Shown piece after piece: positions 24,542 to 33,061 of a DNA stretch of 64,000 nt. The stretch comes from Microbulbifer sp. GL-2. Its GTDB lineage: Bacteria > Pseudomonadota > Gammaproteobacteria > Pseudomonadales > Cellvibrionaceae. The notes below the pieces were generated by a model that was given only the letters and a program-made list of their open reading frames with translations, was not told the DNA's origin and searched no databases. The position numbers were made by a program, and so were the translations under genes. How positions within the stretch are numbered: the stretch's first letter is position 1; each line of letters opens with the position of its first letter. Location: assembly GCF_007183175.1 (NCBI RefSeq), contig NZ_AP019807.1:3778001-3842000 (forward strand). Direction: 5' to 3'.

Positions 24542-25694
24542 CGTCCTTGATCGCGATGGGGTTGGGAAAGTTCATCACCACAATATACGAGGAAACCAGG
24601 AAGGTAATGATTGCCGTAGCCTGAATTAAATGGGAAGCGGCGCTACCGATCAGATTCTGGCTAAAGGCGAGCAGGGCGATTAGTAGGGAAAATTCACTGA
24701 TTTGCCCCAGGCGGAAACCGATATCCCAGGCCAAAAGCTTAAGTTCGCTCTGGTTACCGAGCAGGTAGCGGAATACTACTGGTTTCGCCAGTAGCACTAC
24801 CGTTGCCGTGACTATTGCCGGGATAACAATTTCCGGCAGCATGGCGAGTTTAAACTGGGCCCCGAGGCTGAAAAAGAACAGGATCAGAAAGAAGTCCCGC
24901 AATGGTTTCAGGTTCAAGGCGATGTACTGGGATATCCGGCTGGCGGCTAGGGTAATACCAGCAATAAAAGCACCGATCTCCCTCGACAAGCCCAGTGATT
25001 CCCCCAGCTCCGCCATTCCCATACACCAGCCCAGGGCCATTAAAAACACGTATTCGTGAAACCGGTCGAATCGGCTGAAGAGCGGCAGCAACAAGTATTT
25101 CACAACTACCCAGGCGAAAAGTACCATCAGGGGCAGAGAGCCAAATGAAAGGGCTATTTGCCCCAAGTGCACATCGCCGCTGCTGTCGCTGAGTAGGATC
25201 ATCAAACAGATGATGGCAACAAAATCCTGAAATAACAGCAGCCCCACCATCAATTCGCCCAGGCGCTTGTGATGCAACACCGTGGTGGGTAGTAACTTGA
25301 TACCGATGATGGTACTGGAAAACATCAACGCCATGCCGATAATCCAGCTTTCTGTGGTGGTAAAACCAAACAGTTTGCCGATGCTGAAACCGATACCAAG
25401 AAATATTGCGCAACTGACTATACCCACAAAGGTCGCTTTGCGCAGCACAGAGATCAGTGCCTGGGGCTGCATATCGAGCCCCAGCAGGAATAGCAGGAAG
25501 ATAATACCTACGCTGGACATATCGGAGAGCAGGCGCAGGTTGTCGATCACCGCAAGTCCGGAAGGTCCGAGTAATACTCCGAGGGCAATATAGGCAACGA
25601 GCAGCGGCTGGCGACCAAAGAGTGCCAGGGTGGCGACTATTGCCGCGCCACTAAAAATCAGGAAAAAGGACTGAAAGAGAGAGCTGTCCGCCAC
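24525..25694 (-). CDS. CPA2 family cation:proton antiporter (Kef/NapA-like)
   Basis: 389 residues, almost entirely hydrophobic, with 11-13 predicted membrane helices. Characteristic segments are YIALGVLLGPSGLAV, FLLFLLGLDMQP and the unwound-helix region LMFSSTIIGIKLLP, and GLLLFQDFVAI carries the ion-binding Asp. It has the transport domain only; the RCK/TrkA-N regulatory domain of KefB/C is absent. It exchanges K+ or Na+ for H+ at the inner membrane. The start is a GTG at 25694 behind AAGGA. It lies upstream of nothing obvious and is convergent with the efflux operon. Confidence 0.88.
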   Translation of the reverse strand: MADSSLFQSFFLIFSGAAIVATLALFGRQPLLVAYIALGVLLGPSGLAVIDNLRLLSDMSSVGIIFLLFLLGLDMQPQALISVLRKATFVGIVSCAIFLGIGFSIGKLFGFTTTESWIIGMALMFSSTIIGIKLLPTTVLHHKRLGELMVGLLLFQDFVAIICLMILLSDSSGDVHLGQIALSFGSLPLMVLFAWVVVKYLLLPLFSRFDRFHEYVFLMALGWCMGMAELGESLGLSREIGAFIAGITLAASRISQYIALNLKPLRDFFLILFFFSLGAQFKLAMLPEIVIPAIVTATVVLLAKPVVFRYLLGNQSELKLLAWDIGFRLGQISEFSLLIALLAFSQNLIGSAASHLIQATAIITFLVSSYIVVMNFPNPIAIKDELRRD

Positions 25695-25783
25695 AGGTCA
25701 TCCTTGCGAGTGAGCGAGATTCCATCATTATCCATACTTGTGTGGACAGCCGGTAGTCTTCGCTGCTAGTAGCGCCCCGCGAG

Positions 25784-26260
25784 TTACCCTTTGTTTTCCG
25801 AGGGAATAGGTAGCTCTGTGGTGCTCTTGATCTGCTCCAGGGCGAAATTCGAAATGATATCGCTGATGCCCACGCGTCGTATCAACTCTTTATAGAAGCG
25901 GTCATAAGCGGCGATATCGCTGACTACCACCCTCAGCAGGTAATCATAGTCTCCGGCCATACGATAACAGTCTACTACTTCTGGCAGCTGCCCCACATGT
26001 TCGGCAAAGGCTTCTGCCCACTCTGGAGTGTGCTGGTCGGTTTTCACCTGGGCAAATACCGAAACCGGCAGACCCAGGATTTCCGCATTCAGCAGGGCCA
26101 CTTTGCGGCGGATAATGCCGCTCTTCTCCAACTTCTGTACCCGGCGCCAGCAGGGGGTCTTGGTCAGGCCCACGCGCTCCGCCAGCTCCTCAATCGAAAG
26201 GCTGACGTCGGATTGGAGGATAGCAAGAAGTTGTCTATCAATCGCGTCAAGTGAGGACAT
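25784..26260 (-). CDS. Lrp/AsnC family transcriptional regulator
   Basis: 158 residues, the standard length. The N-terminal helix-turn-helix begins DAIDRQLLAILQSD and includes LAERVGLTKTPCWRRVQKLE; the C-terminal RAM (ligand-binding) domain has VVDCYRMAGDYDYLLRVVV. Lrp-family regulators form octamers and respond to amino acids. It is transcribed in the same direction as phhA upstream, from which it is separated by about 300 bp, and it may sense an amino acid handled by nearby catabolic genes. Direct targets cannot be deduced. Confidence 0.92.
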   Translation of the reverse strand: MSSLDAIDRQLLAILQSDVSLSIEELAERVGLTKTPCWRRVQKLEKSGIIRRKVALLNAEILGLPVSVFAQVKTDQHTPEWAEAFAEHVGQLPEVVDCYRMAGDYDYLLRVVVSDIAAYDRFYKELIRRVGISDIISNFALEQIKSTTELPIPSENKG

Positions 26261-26563
26261 AGTGCTACAGCGCTCCCAAAACTACAGGGTTCTGTGTCCT
26301 TACAAGTACCTTCAAGCCGTCATTGGCATGCCGCCCCGTGTGTTAGTTAGGCGTTCCGGGTGTAGGCAGAGCTGGAAAGTAGTTTACCTCCCACTACACA
26401 ACCTGCTGTAACGATAGGCTCAGGCCAATTGTGCCGGTAGTGGAATTTTCCCCAAGTGCAATGTTTGTGAGAGCACTTTGTGTAAATTTTGTATGTACAG
26501 GGAAAAAGCGGGCGGGGAGGAAAGCGGTGCCGGGCTGTAAATTACAGCCCGGAAGAGAGCTAA
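26261..26563. other. Intergenic region upstream of the lrp-type gene
   Basis: 303 bases without a gene. They hold the promoter region of the Lrp-type gene and the hairpin at 26530-26552. Confidence 0.5.
26530..26552. terminator. Hairpin downstream of phhA
   Basis: The 11-bp arms CCGGGCTGTAA / TTACAGCCCGG are perfect around a single base, 12 bp beyond the phhA stop. The stem is strong, but no T-run follows on the phhA strand. Confidence 0.5.
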
Positions 26564-27370
26564 TCAAGCTGCATTTTTTGGAGGGAAGCGTGGCTCAAAC
26601 AGGCCGAGTTCAATGGCTTCGCGCACTTTGGACATCAGGTCGATCTCGGTGAGGTCCTGTAGCTGATGTAAGCCATCAAGCACATAATAGATCGGCTGCA
26701 CTATATCAATGCGGTAAGGTGTGCGCAGCGCATCGATTGCGGAGAAGTCGTAGCGCTGGGGCTCATTGCTGAGTGCGTACAGTGTCTCCTTGGGCGAGGA
26801 TAAAATACCACCGCCGTAAATACGCAGTCCGTCCTGCGTGTTGAGCAGGCCAAATTCAACGGTAAACCAGTAGAGTCGAGCCAGGTAAGCGCGCTCTTTC
26901 GGCGAGGCCTGCAGGCCCAGTTGGCCGTATTTCTCGGTAAAATTGGCGAAGGCCGGGTTAGTGAGCATGGCGCAATGGCCGAAAATCTCATGGAAGATAT
27001 CCGGTTCCTGCAGGTAATCGAACTCCTCGGGGGTGCGGATGAATGTAGCCACCGGGAATTTGCGATCAGCCAGGAGGCCAAAAAAGGTTTCAAAACCGAT
27101 CAAAGCAGGAACCCGGGCTACTTCCCAGCCGGTCTCACTGCGTAAAATACTGGAGACTTCCTCAAGCTGGGGGATGCGGTCACGGGGAAGATCCAGAAGC
27201 TCAAGACCGTGCATATATTCGTCGCAAGCTCGCCCTGGAAGAACTTCCAGCTGACGCTCTATCAAGCGCTGCCATGTCTGATGTTCCAGGTCTGTATACT
27301 CAATAAAACCCTGTTCATTGGGTTCACGGGCTACGTATTTGGTGCCCTTCTTGGCTGCTTCTTTTTTCAT
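26564..27370 (-). CDS. phhA: Phenylalanine 4-monooxygenase
   Basis: 268 residues, the bacterial catalytic-domain-only form. It hydroxylates phenylalanine to tyrosine using tetrahydropterin, O2 and a non-haem iron. The iron ligands are visible: H127 and H132 in FHEIFGHCAM, and E172 in YWFTVEFGL. Other landmarks are RTPEEFDYLQEPDIFHE and IYGGGILSS. It is divergent from a TyrR-type regulator. No pterin dehydratase gene (phhB) follows in this window, unlike the Pseudomonas phhABC arrangement. Confidence 0.96.
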   Translation of the reverse strand: MKKEAAKKGTKYVAREPNEQGFIEYTDLEHQTWQRLIERQLEVLPGRACDEYMHGLELLDLPRDRIPQLEEVSSILRSETGWEVARVPALIGFETFFGLLADRKFPVATFIRTPEEFDYLQEPDIFHEIFGHCAMLTNPAFANFTEKYGQLGLQASPKERAYLARLYWFTVEFGLLNTQDGLRIYGGGILSSPKETLYALSNEPQRYDFSAIDALRTPYRIDIVQPIYYVLDGLHQLQDLTEIDLMSKVREAIELGLFEPRFPPKNAA

Positions 27371-27538
27371 GCTTTAGTCTCCCGCGGTCCGCCAGTCCCC
27401 ATAAGTGTCGGGTGAAGCTGACCGTGCCGCTGAACCTTTGTTGTTATGTCTCTCCTCTATTTTTAGTCAGGTGGATGTCCATTGGGGAGGGTTGAGGAGG
27501 TAATATTGCATCGCTTGCGTTAATCAAATTACACTTCT

Positions 27539-27556
27539 TGTAAAGATTTCTTTACA
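27539..27556. promoter_or_regulatory. Perfect TyrR box
   Basis: TGTAAA-N6-TTTACA matches the TyrR/PhhR consensus exactly. It ends 9 bp before the regulator's GTG at 27566, and is 169 bp upstream of the phhA start on the other strand. Bound protein could block translation-start or promoter access for the regulator gene and activate or repress phhA. Confidence 0.85.
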
Positions 27557-27565
27557 GGTGGGCCG

Positions 27566-28990
27566 GTGAGAGTCGAAATAACTTGTGCTAATCGCGTTGG
27601 TATCCTGCATGAAATAATGCAAATTTTCGGCGAATATCGAATAAATGTAACCTCGGGTGAGTTAGGTGGTGACAGTGGCGATAAAGTTTATCTGCTTGCA
27701 CCAGGCATGCTCAGCACCCAATACCAGACCATAGAGAAATCCTTGTATCGGGTTCCGGGAGTGCAGAGAGTTCGACGTATCTCGCTTCTGCCCATGGAGC
27801 GGCGCTACTTTGAGCTGGATACGCTTTTACAACATGTGACTGATCCGGTTCTGAGCGTGGATCGTGAGGGCAGGGTAGTTGCTGCAAACCTGGCTGCGGC
27901 GCGAGCTTTTGGTGTCAGCCTGGACAGGGTGCCGGGGCTGCAGTTACAGCGCTTCCTGCCATTAATGCAGGTAGCAGAGCTGCTTAGGGACTATGCCGTG
28001 CCCCGCTTTGGCCTGCCGGTAGTAGTGCGTGGGCAGAACTTCCGTGTGGATTGGTCACCTATCGCACTGGATACCCCACGTGATGTGGACTCTCTGGCCG
28101 GTGCCGTTTTGCGTATGCAGCCCTGGGAAAAGAGCGAGTTTATTGCCGAGTTACCCAGGCCTGTAGCCCTGTGGGACTTCGACCTGCGCAGGGACAGTTG
28201 CCTGCAGTTGCAGGATCTTGCCGAGTTGGCCTCCCCGCTTTTGATTACAGGTGAGCGGGGCACCGGCAAGAGCATATTTGCCGGTGCCGTTCATTATCTA
28301 TCTCCCGCTGCGGCACGAGCGGATTGTCACCGTATAGTACCCCAGGAGGGCAGGATGGAGATTCCATCGCGCCTGCGTGCCAGTGGAACCCTGATCCTGG
28401 AAGACCTTCATCGCCTGAACAGTGAGTCACAAATTGCACTTTTGCGCCGCTTGCGTACCCTGTCGTCCTCTATTCGGTTGGTGGCGACTTGTTGTGACCT
28501 AAAAGCCCTGCAGCCGGCAGTGGTCCAGCTTTTTTCCTCTCTTTCTATCTCCCTGCCACCACTGCGTAATATGCGCCCCGCGATTTCACGATTTGCAAGA
28601 ACCCTGTTGCGGCAGGAATGCCCTGACGAGGCAGAACTGGAGTTTGGTGAGGAGGTTGAAAGCCTGATACGACGGTATGACTGGCCAGATAATTTCAGTG
28701 AATTACGAGATTTCATTGTGGCAGCCGCGGGAAATTGCCGTAGGCAAGGTGCTAGCAGCATCACTATGCAACATCTACCGGGCTTGAACTTGCAGGCTCG
28801 GCTACCTTGGAAGGATTGGGGACGGGGACTCAACTATAAGGAGATGATGGAGCAATTGGAGCGAGCACTATTAAGCGACCTGATTGCCGGGCGCCCTTCA
28901 ACCAGGGAGCTTGCCAGAGAGCTGGGAATTTCCCATACCGCGGTCGCCAACAAGCTGCGTAAATATGGCCTGTCGGCGAACAAAAAGTAA
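27566..28990 (+). CDS. tyrR: TyrR/PhhR-type transcriptional regulator with shortened AAA+ domain
   Basis: 474 residues; the usual length is near 515. The order is ACT domain (1-75, beginning MRVEITCANRVGILHEI), PAS domain (about 80-185), AAA+ domain (about 200-425) and C-terminal Fis-type helix-turn-helix (about 440-472, ELARELGISHTAVANKLRKYG). Walker A is recognisable (GERGTGKS, 229-236). The Walker B region LILED follows only about 40 residues later, so the segment that holds the GAFTGA loop in sigma-54 activators is missing. It therefore should act on sigma-70 promoters, as E. coli TyrR does. It is divergent from phhA, with a TyrR box next to its own GTG start. Confidence 0.9.
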   Translation: MRVEITCANRVGILHEIMQIFGEYRINVTSGELGGDSGDKVYLLAPGMLSTQYQTIEKSLYRVPGVQRVRRISLLPMERRYFELDTLLQHVTDPVLSVDREGRVVAANLAAARAFGVSLDRVPGLQLQRFLPLMQVAELLRDYAVPRFGLPVVVRGQNFRVDWSPIALDTPRDVDSLAGAVLRMQPWEKSEFIAELPRPVALWDFDLRRDSCLQLQDLAELASPLLITGERGTGKSIFAGAVHYLSPAAARADCHRIVPQEGRMEIPSRLRASGTLILEDLHRLNSESQIALLRRLRTLSSSIRLVATCCDLKALQPAVVQLFSSLSISLPPLRNMRPAISRFARTLLRQECPDEAELEFGEEVESLIRRYDWPDNFSELRDFIVAAAGNCRRQGASSITMQHLPGLNLQARLPWKDWGRGLNYKEMMEQLERALLSDLIAGRPSTRELARELGISHTAVANKLRKYGLSANKK

Positions 28991-28997
28991 ACGTAGA

Positions 28998-29315
28998 TTA
29001 GCGCGCTATACGACCCAGCAGCATATCTTTAAACATCACGAAGTCACCCAACAAGCTGTAAAACGGATACTTAAAGGTGGCCGGGCGATTGTGCTCAAAA
29101 AAGAAGTGCCCGATCCATGCAAATCCGTAACCGGCCATGGGGGTAGTCGCGAACCACAGCATGTTGCCGGTAGTGATTGCCGCAATCACAGTAGCGATGA
29201 CCAGGAGAGTGCCGAAGAAATGCAGTCTTCGGCAGGTGAGGTTACTGTGTTCCTGCAGATAGAAAGGATAAAAGTCGCGAAAAGATTCGAATTTTTGGGC
29301 TTCTATAGCAGCCAT
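28998..29315 (-). CDS. DUF962/Mpo1-like membrane protein
   Basis: 105 residues from the ATG at 29315, chosen because AGGAGG stands 6 bp upstream; the longer frame to 29375 has no such site. The N-terminus is FESFRDFYPFYLQEHSN, and four short hydrophobic stretches follow with NRPATFKYPFYSLLGDFVMF near the end. This matches DUF962, the family of yeast Mpo1, a 2-hydroxy-fatty-acid dioxygenase. The His residues of the family are present (EHSN, RLHF, GHFFFEHNRP). The bacterial role is not established. It is convergent with tyrR with 7 bp between stops. Confidence 0.82.
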   Translation of the reverse strand: MAAIEAQKFESFRDFYPFYLQEHSNLTCRRLHFFGTLLVIATVIAAITTGNMLWFATTPMAGYGFAWIGHFFFEHNRPATFKYPFYSLLGDFVMFKDMLLGRIAR

Positions 29316-29458
29316 GCTGCGCCTCCTTATTTTTATTGCGCACCCCAGTGTACGGCGAATCCTGCCACCTTCCAAGTTGGGCGCCGTTGCAATTTATCTG
29401 TTAGTCTGCCGCAAAAATTATTCGGGGGTGCTCCCCGTATCAGCGAAACGAGGAAGTT

Positions 29459-30682
29459 ATGGCAGGTCCGCTCGCGCACTTAAAGGTTCTCGATCTCAGT
29501 CGTATTCTTGCCGGTCCCTGGGCCGGGCAGATTTTCGCCGATTTTGGCGCAGAAGTGATTAAGGTGGAGCGCCCTGAACGAGGTGATGACACCCGCCACT
29601 GGGGCCCTCCCTACCTGAAAGATACGCAGGGCAATGATACCGTCGATGCGGCTTATTACTTGAGCGCCAATCGTGGCAAGAAGTCCGTTACCGTGGATAT
29701 CACCACTGAGGAGGGCCAGGAGCTGATCAAGCAAATGGCTGCGCGCTGCGATATCGTGCTGGAAAACTACAAGGTTGGCGGTCTTAAAAAGTACGGTCTG
29801 GATTATGAATCCATCAAGGCAATCAACCCTGGAGTCATTTATTGCTCCATTACTGGCTTCGGCCAGACTGGCCCCTACAAAAATCGTGCTGGTTACGATG
29901 CCATGATTCAGGGTATGGGTGGCCTGATGAGTATTACCGGAGTGCCAGAAGGACAGCCCGGTGCAGGCCCGCAAAAAGTGGGGGTGGCTGTTGCGGACCT
30001 GATGACCGGCATGTATGCCGTTTCCTCAGTACTCGCCGCAGTAGTGCATCGCCAGCAGACGGGAGTCGGGCAGCATATTGACTTGGCTTTACTGGATACT
30101 CAGGTGTCTTGGCTTGCCAACCAGGCCCAAAACTACCTTACTTCTGGCCAAAGTCCGGAACGCCAGGGTACTGGCCATCCCAATATTGTGCCTTATCAGG
30201 CTGTGCCGTCACAAGACGGCTACTTTATGCTGGCAGTGGGCAACGACGATCAGTTCAAGCGTTTTTGTAAGATCGCTGGTATCGAACAGATAGGGGATAA
30301 CCCCGCTTATGCCACTAATTCTGCGCGAGTGATGGCCCGGGAGGAGTTAGTCCCGCAAATTGAAGAGGCCACTCGCCAACAAAGTTCTAGCTGGTGGCTC
30401 GAGAAACTCAGTGAAGCTCATGTACCTTGTGGACCGATCAATACATTGGAAGAGGTCTTCGCCGATCCTCAGGTGCAGGCCCGTGGCATGGTTGTGGAAC
30501 AGGTTCACCCGGAAGCCGGTAAAGTTAAAACCGTGCGTAACCCGGTGATTTTTTCAGAGTCTTCCCTCGACTACCAACAGGCGCCACCTGTACTGGGAGA
30601 GCACACTGAGGAAGTCTTACGGGATTTGCTTGGAAAAGATGAGGATCAGATTGGCGATCTACGCCAAAATGGGATCGTTTAG
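29459..30682 (+). CDS. CaiB/BaiF family (class III) CoA-transferase
   Basis: 407 residues. The N-terminal motif KVLDLSRILAGPWAGQIFADFGAEVIKVE, cited here by its first half LDLSRILAGPWAGQ, is diagnostic. The catalytic Asp lies in VGVAVADLMTGMYA (D180). The enzyme moves CoA between carboxylic acids through an aspartyl-CoA intermediate. The close resemblance to the form found with gcdH suggests a glutarate- or succinate-linked substrate, which is an inference. The start ATG has AGGAAG upstream. An inverted repeat and then a VOC-family gene follow. Confidence 0.9.
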   Translation: MAGPLAHLKVLDLSRILAGPWAGQIFADFGAEVIKVERPERGDDTRHWGPPYLKDTQGNDTVDAAYYLSANRGKKSVTVDITTEEGQELIKQMAARCDIVLENYKVGGLKKYGLDYESIKAINPGVIYCSITGFGQTGPYKNRAGYDAMIQGMGGLMSITGVPEGQPGAGPQKVGVAVADLMTGMYAVSSVLAAVVHRQQTGVGQHIDLALLDTQVSWLANQAQNYLTSGQSPERQGTGHPNIVPYQAVPSQDGYFMLAVGNDDQFKRFCKIAGIEQIGDNPAYATNSARVMAREELVPQIEEATRQQSSSWWLEKLSEAHVPCGPINTLEEVFADPQVQARGMVVEQVHPEAGKVKTVRNPVIFSESSLDYQQAPPVLGEHTEEVLRDLLGKDEDQIGDLRQNGIV

Positions 30683-30730
30683 AGTTTGCAGCTTGCTCGG
30701 CAATAAAGATGTCGGGCTTATGTCTTATAT

Positions 30731-30762
30731 TGTAAAGCGGTGCACCTTCGCACTGCTTTACA
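30731..30762. repeat. Strong inverted repeat between CoA-transferase and VOC genes
   Basis: 13-bp arms (TGTAAAGCGGTGC / GCACTGCTTTACA) pair with one mismatch around a 6-base loop. No T-run follows. It lies 69-28 bp before the VOC start, so it could be a terminator or an operator. Confidence 0.55.
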
Positions 30763-30789
30763 GCCAGACAAATAACACAGGGAGGCGTT

Positions 30790-31155
30790 ATGCAACTGGA
30801 TCATTTTAATATTACCGCACCCATGGACCAATTGGTTCGCGTTCGGGACTTCTACACCGAAGTCCTGGGCTTAACCGAGGGCGATCGTCCAAATTTTAAT
30901 CGCAATGGATTTTGGCTTTACGGAAACGGCAAACCTATTCTTCATTTGATTGAAGGGGAGGTCTCTGGCGAGCAGCCCTCAAAGCCGTATTTGGATCATG
31001 TGGCTTTCCATACAGATGATCTTCAAACGATAAAGGCACGGCTGGACTCTTTAGGCGTTTCTAATAAACAGATGGATGTGCCTGGACGTGACCTCAGGCA
31101 GTTAGTATTTTTTGATCCGGTGGGGATTAAAGTGGAGATCAATGCGAAAGTTTAG
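30790..31155 (+). CDS. VOC family (glyoxalase/dioxygenase fold) protein
   Basis: 121 residues with the paired beta-alpha-beta-beta-beta modules of the vicinal oxygen chelate fold. Candidate metal ligands are H4 in MQLDHFNI, H56-57 region HLIEGE, H in YLDHVAFHTDD and the Glu in KVEINAKV. FYTEVLGLTEGDRP and DPVGIKVEIN are typical. The reaction is not predictable; VOC proteins include glyoxalases, extradiol dioxygenases and fosfomycin-resistance enzymes. GGAGGC lies just before the ATG. Confidence 0.85.
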   Translation: MQLDHFNITAPMDQLVRVRDFYTEVLGLTEGDRPNFNRNGFWLYGNGKPILHLIEGEVSGEQPSKPYLDHVAFHTDDLQTIKARLDSLGVSNKQMDVPGRDLRQLVFFDPVGIKVEINAKV

Positions 31156-31612
31156 CTGCTTAAATAATACTGAAAAAACTGCTGAGAACTCTAACTTTGG
31201 GAGTTGTAAGGATATTAGCGGTTTTGTTGGCCTAACTTTTAGTTAGGAAGTGTGTTTTTCCGTTAATTTTTCTTGGGGTTGATTGTTCAGAAAGTGCGTG
31301 TGGTGTTTCTTATCGTGAAAATCCAACAAAGCTAGAAAGGGTTAATGCTTGCCTGCAGGTTACTGATAATGATGAGGCATTGTTCACTGCCCTTTAGGGA
31401 AAATGAATCCTATCGTGAATTTTCATAGAGAAAATAGATAGAATTTGGTGTTGGTATTTTACATTTTCTTGTGTCTGTATATATCCCTTCGATGAACTTT
31501 TTACCATTAGCCTATTCATCCCTTCATCTGTACTATATCCGTGTTGAAACAGCATACAGTGTGGCTGAAGTCTGAAGCTCAGTTTTCGCTGTCAGGACTT
31601 ACAAGGAAAATA
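31156..31612. other. Leader region upstream of tryptophanase
   Basis: 457 A+T-rich bases. I looked for a tnaC-like leader peptide. Short frames exist, for example from the ATG at 31492, but none combines a Trp codon with the expected context. Confidence 0.5.
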
Positions 31613-33013
31613 ATGATGAAGCGTATTCCTGAACCATTCCGTATCAAGATGGTTGAGCCAATCAAAATGACAACATTGGCCGACCGGGAAGAGGCCTTGG
31701 CGGAAGCTGGTTTGAACCCTTTCCTGCTACGTAGTGATGATGTGTACATCGATCTACTGACTGACTCTGGTACTGGTGCCATGAGCGATAATCAGTGGGC
31801 TGGCTTGATGTTGGGTGACGAATCTTATGCAGGTAGCCGTAACTATTACAACCTTTGTAATGCAGTTGAACATTTTTTTGACTATAAATTAACCGTTCCT
31901 GCACACCAGGGCCGGGGAGCCGAGCAGATCCTGTTTCCCGCACTGATCGAACGTATGCGTCAGGTACGTGGCGGCACTACGCCGATATTTATTTCCAACT
32001 ACCACTTTGACACGACTGCTGGCCACATCGAGTTGAATGGTGGTAAAGCGATTAATGTGGTGGATGAACGAGCCTTTAATACCACCACCGCCTATGATTG
32101 GAAAGGAAATTTCAATCTGGGGAGGCTGGTTGAGACGATTGAAGAATATGGGTCGAACAATATTTGTTCGATTATCACCACGATAACCTGTAATAGCTCC
32201 GGCGGACAGCCAGTATCTATGGCTAATATGCGCGCGGTTTATGAAATAGCCAAAAAATACGATATTCCCGTAGTAATCGACTCGGCTCGTTATTGTGAGA
32301 ATGCCTATTTTATCAAGCAGCGCGAAGAGGGCTACCAGGATAAGTCGATCCTGGAAATTATCCGCGAGATGTATCAGTACGGGGATATGCTGACTATGTC
32401 TGCTAAAAAAGATCCGATGGTGAACATCGGGGGCTTGTGCTGTATCCGCGATCATGAGGAGCTATTCCAAGCTGTGCGCACTCGTTGTGTGCCTATGGAA
32501 GGCTTTGTGACTTATGGTGGAATGGCAGGGCGCGATATGGAGGCGTTAGCACGAGGTCTCTATGAGGCTGCCGATGAGAACTTCCTGCATTACCGTATAA
32601 ACCAGGTAGCATACCTGGGTGAGCGCTTACGAGAGGGGGGAGTGCCAATCCAGTACCCTACAGGCGGCCATGCGGTGTTTGTTGATGCCGCCAAAATCTT
32701 GCCCCATATCCCGCCAGAGCAGTTCCCTGCGCAAGTGTTGACCAATGCCCTGTATCTGGAAGCGGGAATCCGCGCGGTAGAAATTGGTTCATTATTATTG
32801 GGGCGCGATCCGGAAACCGGCGAGCAAAAAAAGGCTGATTTGGAGTTGATGCGCCTGACCATTCCGCGCCGTGTATATACCAATGATCATATGGACTATA
32901 TCGCCGATGCAATTATCGAACTGCAAAACCGGGCCCATGAGTTGAAAGGATTGACTTTTGAATATGAGCCGCCGGTATTAAGACACTTTACTGCAAGATT
33001 TGAGTCTCTTTGA
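31613..33013 (+). CDS. tnaA: Tryptophanase
   Basis: 466 residues from the ATG at 31613 (a second ATG follows at 31616; AAGGA at 31603). It is a PLP enzyme that cleaves tryptophan to indole, pyruvate and ammonia. The PLP lysine lies in MSAKKDPM. Tyrosine phenol-lyase is the close alternative, and parts of the sequence look like it (AMSDNQWAGLMLGDE). The positions that separate the two favour tryptophanase: Asp in NYHFDTT (Thr in TPL), Ile in RAVEIGS (Arg in TPL) and His in VLRHFTA (Phe in TPL). A transporter gene, usual in tnaAB, does not follow. Confidence 0.93.
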   Translation: MMKRIPEPFRIKMVEPIKMTTLADREEALAEAGLNPFLLRSDDVYIDLLTDSGTGAMSDNQWAGLMLGDESYAGSRNYYNLCNAVEHFFDYKLTVPAHQGRGAEQILFPALIERMRQVRGGTTPIFISNYHFDTTAGHIELNGGKAINVVDERAFNTTTAYDWKGNFNLGRLVETIEEYGSNNICSIITTITCNSSGGQPVSMANMRAVYEIAKKYDIPVVIDSARYCENAYFIKQREEGYQDKSILEIIREMYQYGDMLTMSAKKDPMVNIGGLCCIRDHEELFQAVRTRCVPMEGFVTYGGMAGRDMEALARGLYEAADENFLHYRINQVAYLGERLREGGVPIQYPTGGHAVFVDAAKILPHIPPEQFPAQVLTNALYLEAGIRAVEIGSLLLGRDPETGEQKKADLELMRLTIPRRVYTNDHMDYIADAIIELQNRAHELKGLTFEYEPPVLRHFTARFESL

Positions 33014-33039
33014 TTTGAGCGGATCTGCGTAAAAGTTAA

Positions 33040-33061
33040 AGGCTCCTTTAGGGGCCTTTTA
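33040..33061 (+). terminator. Rho-independent terminator after tnaA
   Basis: The hairpin GGCTCC-TTTA-GGGGCC, containing one G-T pair and extended by flanking A/T pairs, is followed by TTTTAT. It lies 27 bp after the tnaA stop. Confidence 0.75.

Noticed and set aside
31156..31612. A tnaC-like leader peptide for tryptophanase
   Set aside because: Short frames were read, but none has a Trp codon in a plausible leader with a ribosome-binding site.
31613..33013. Tyrosine phenol-lyase instead of tryptophanase
   Set aside because: The Asp, Ile and His at the substrate-discriminating positions are the tryptophanase residues.
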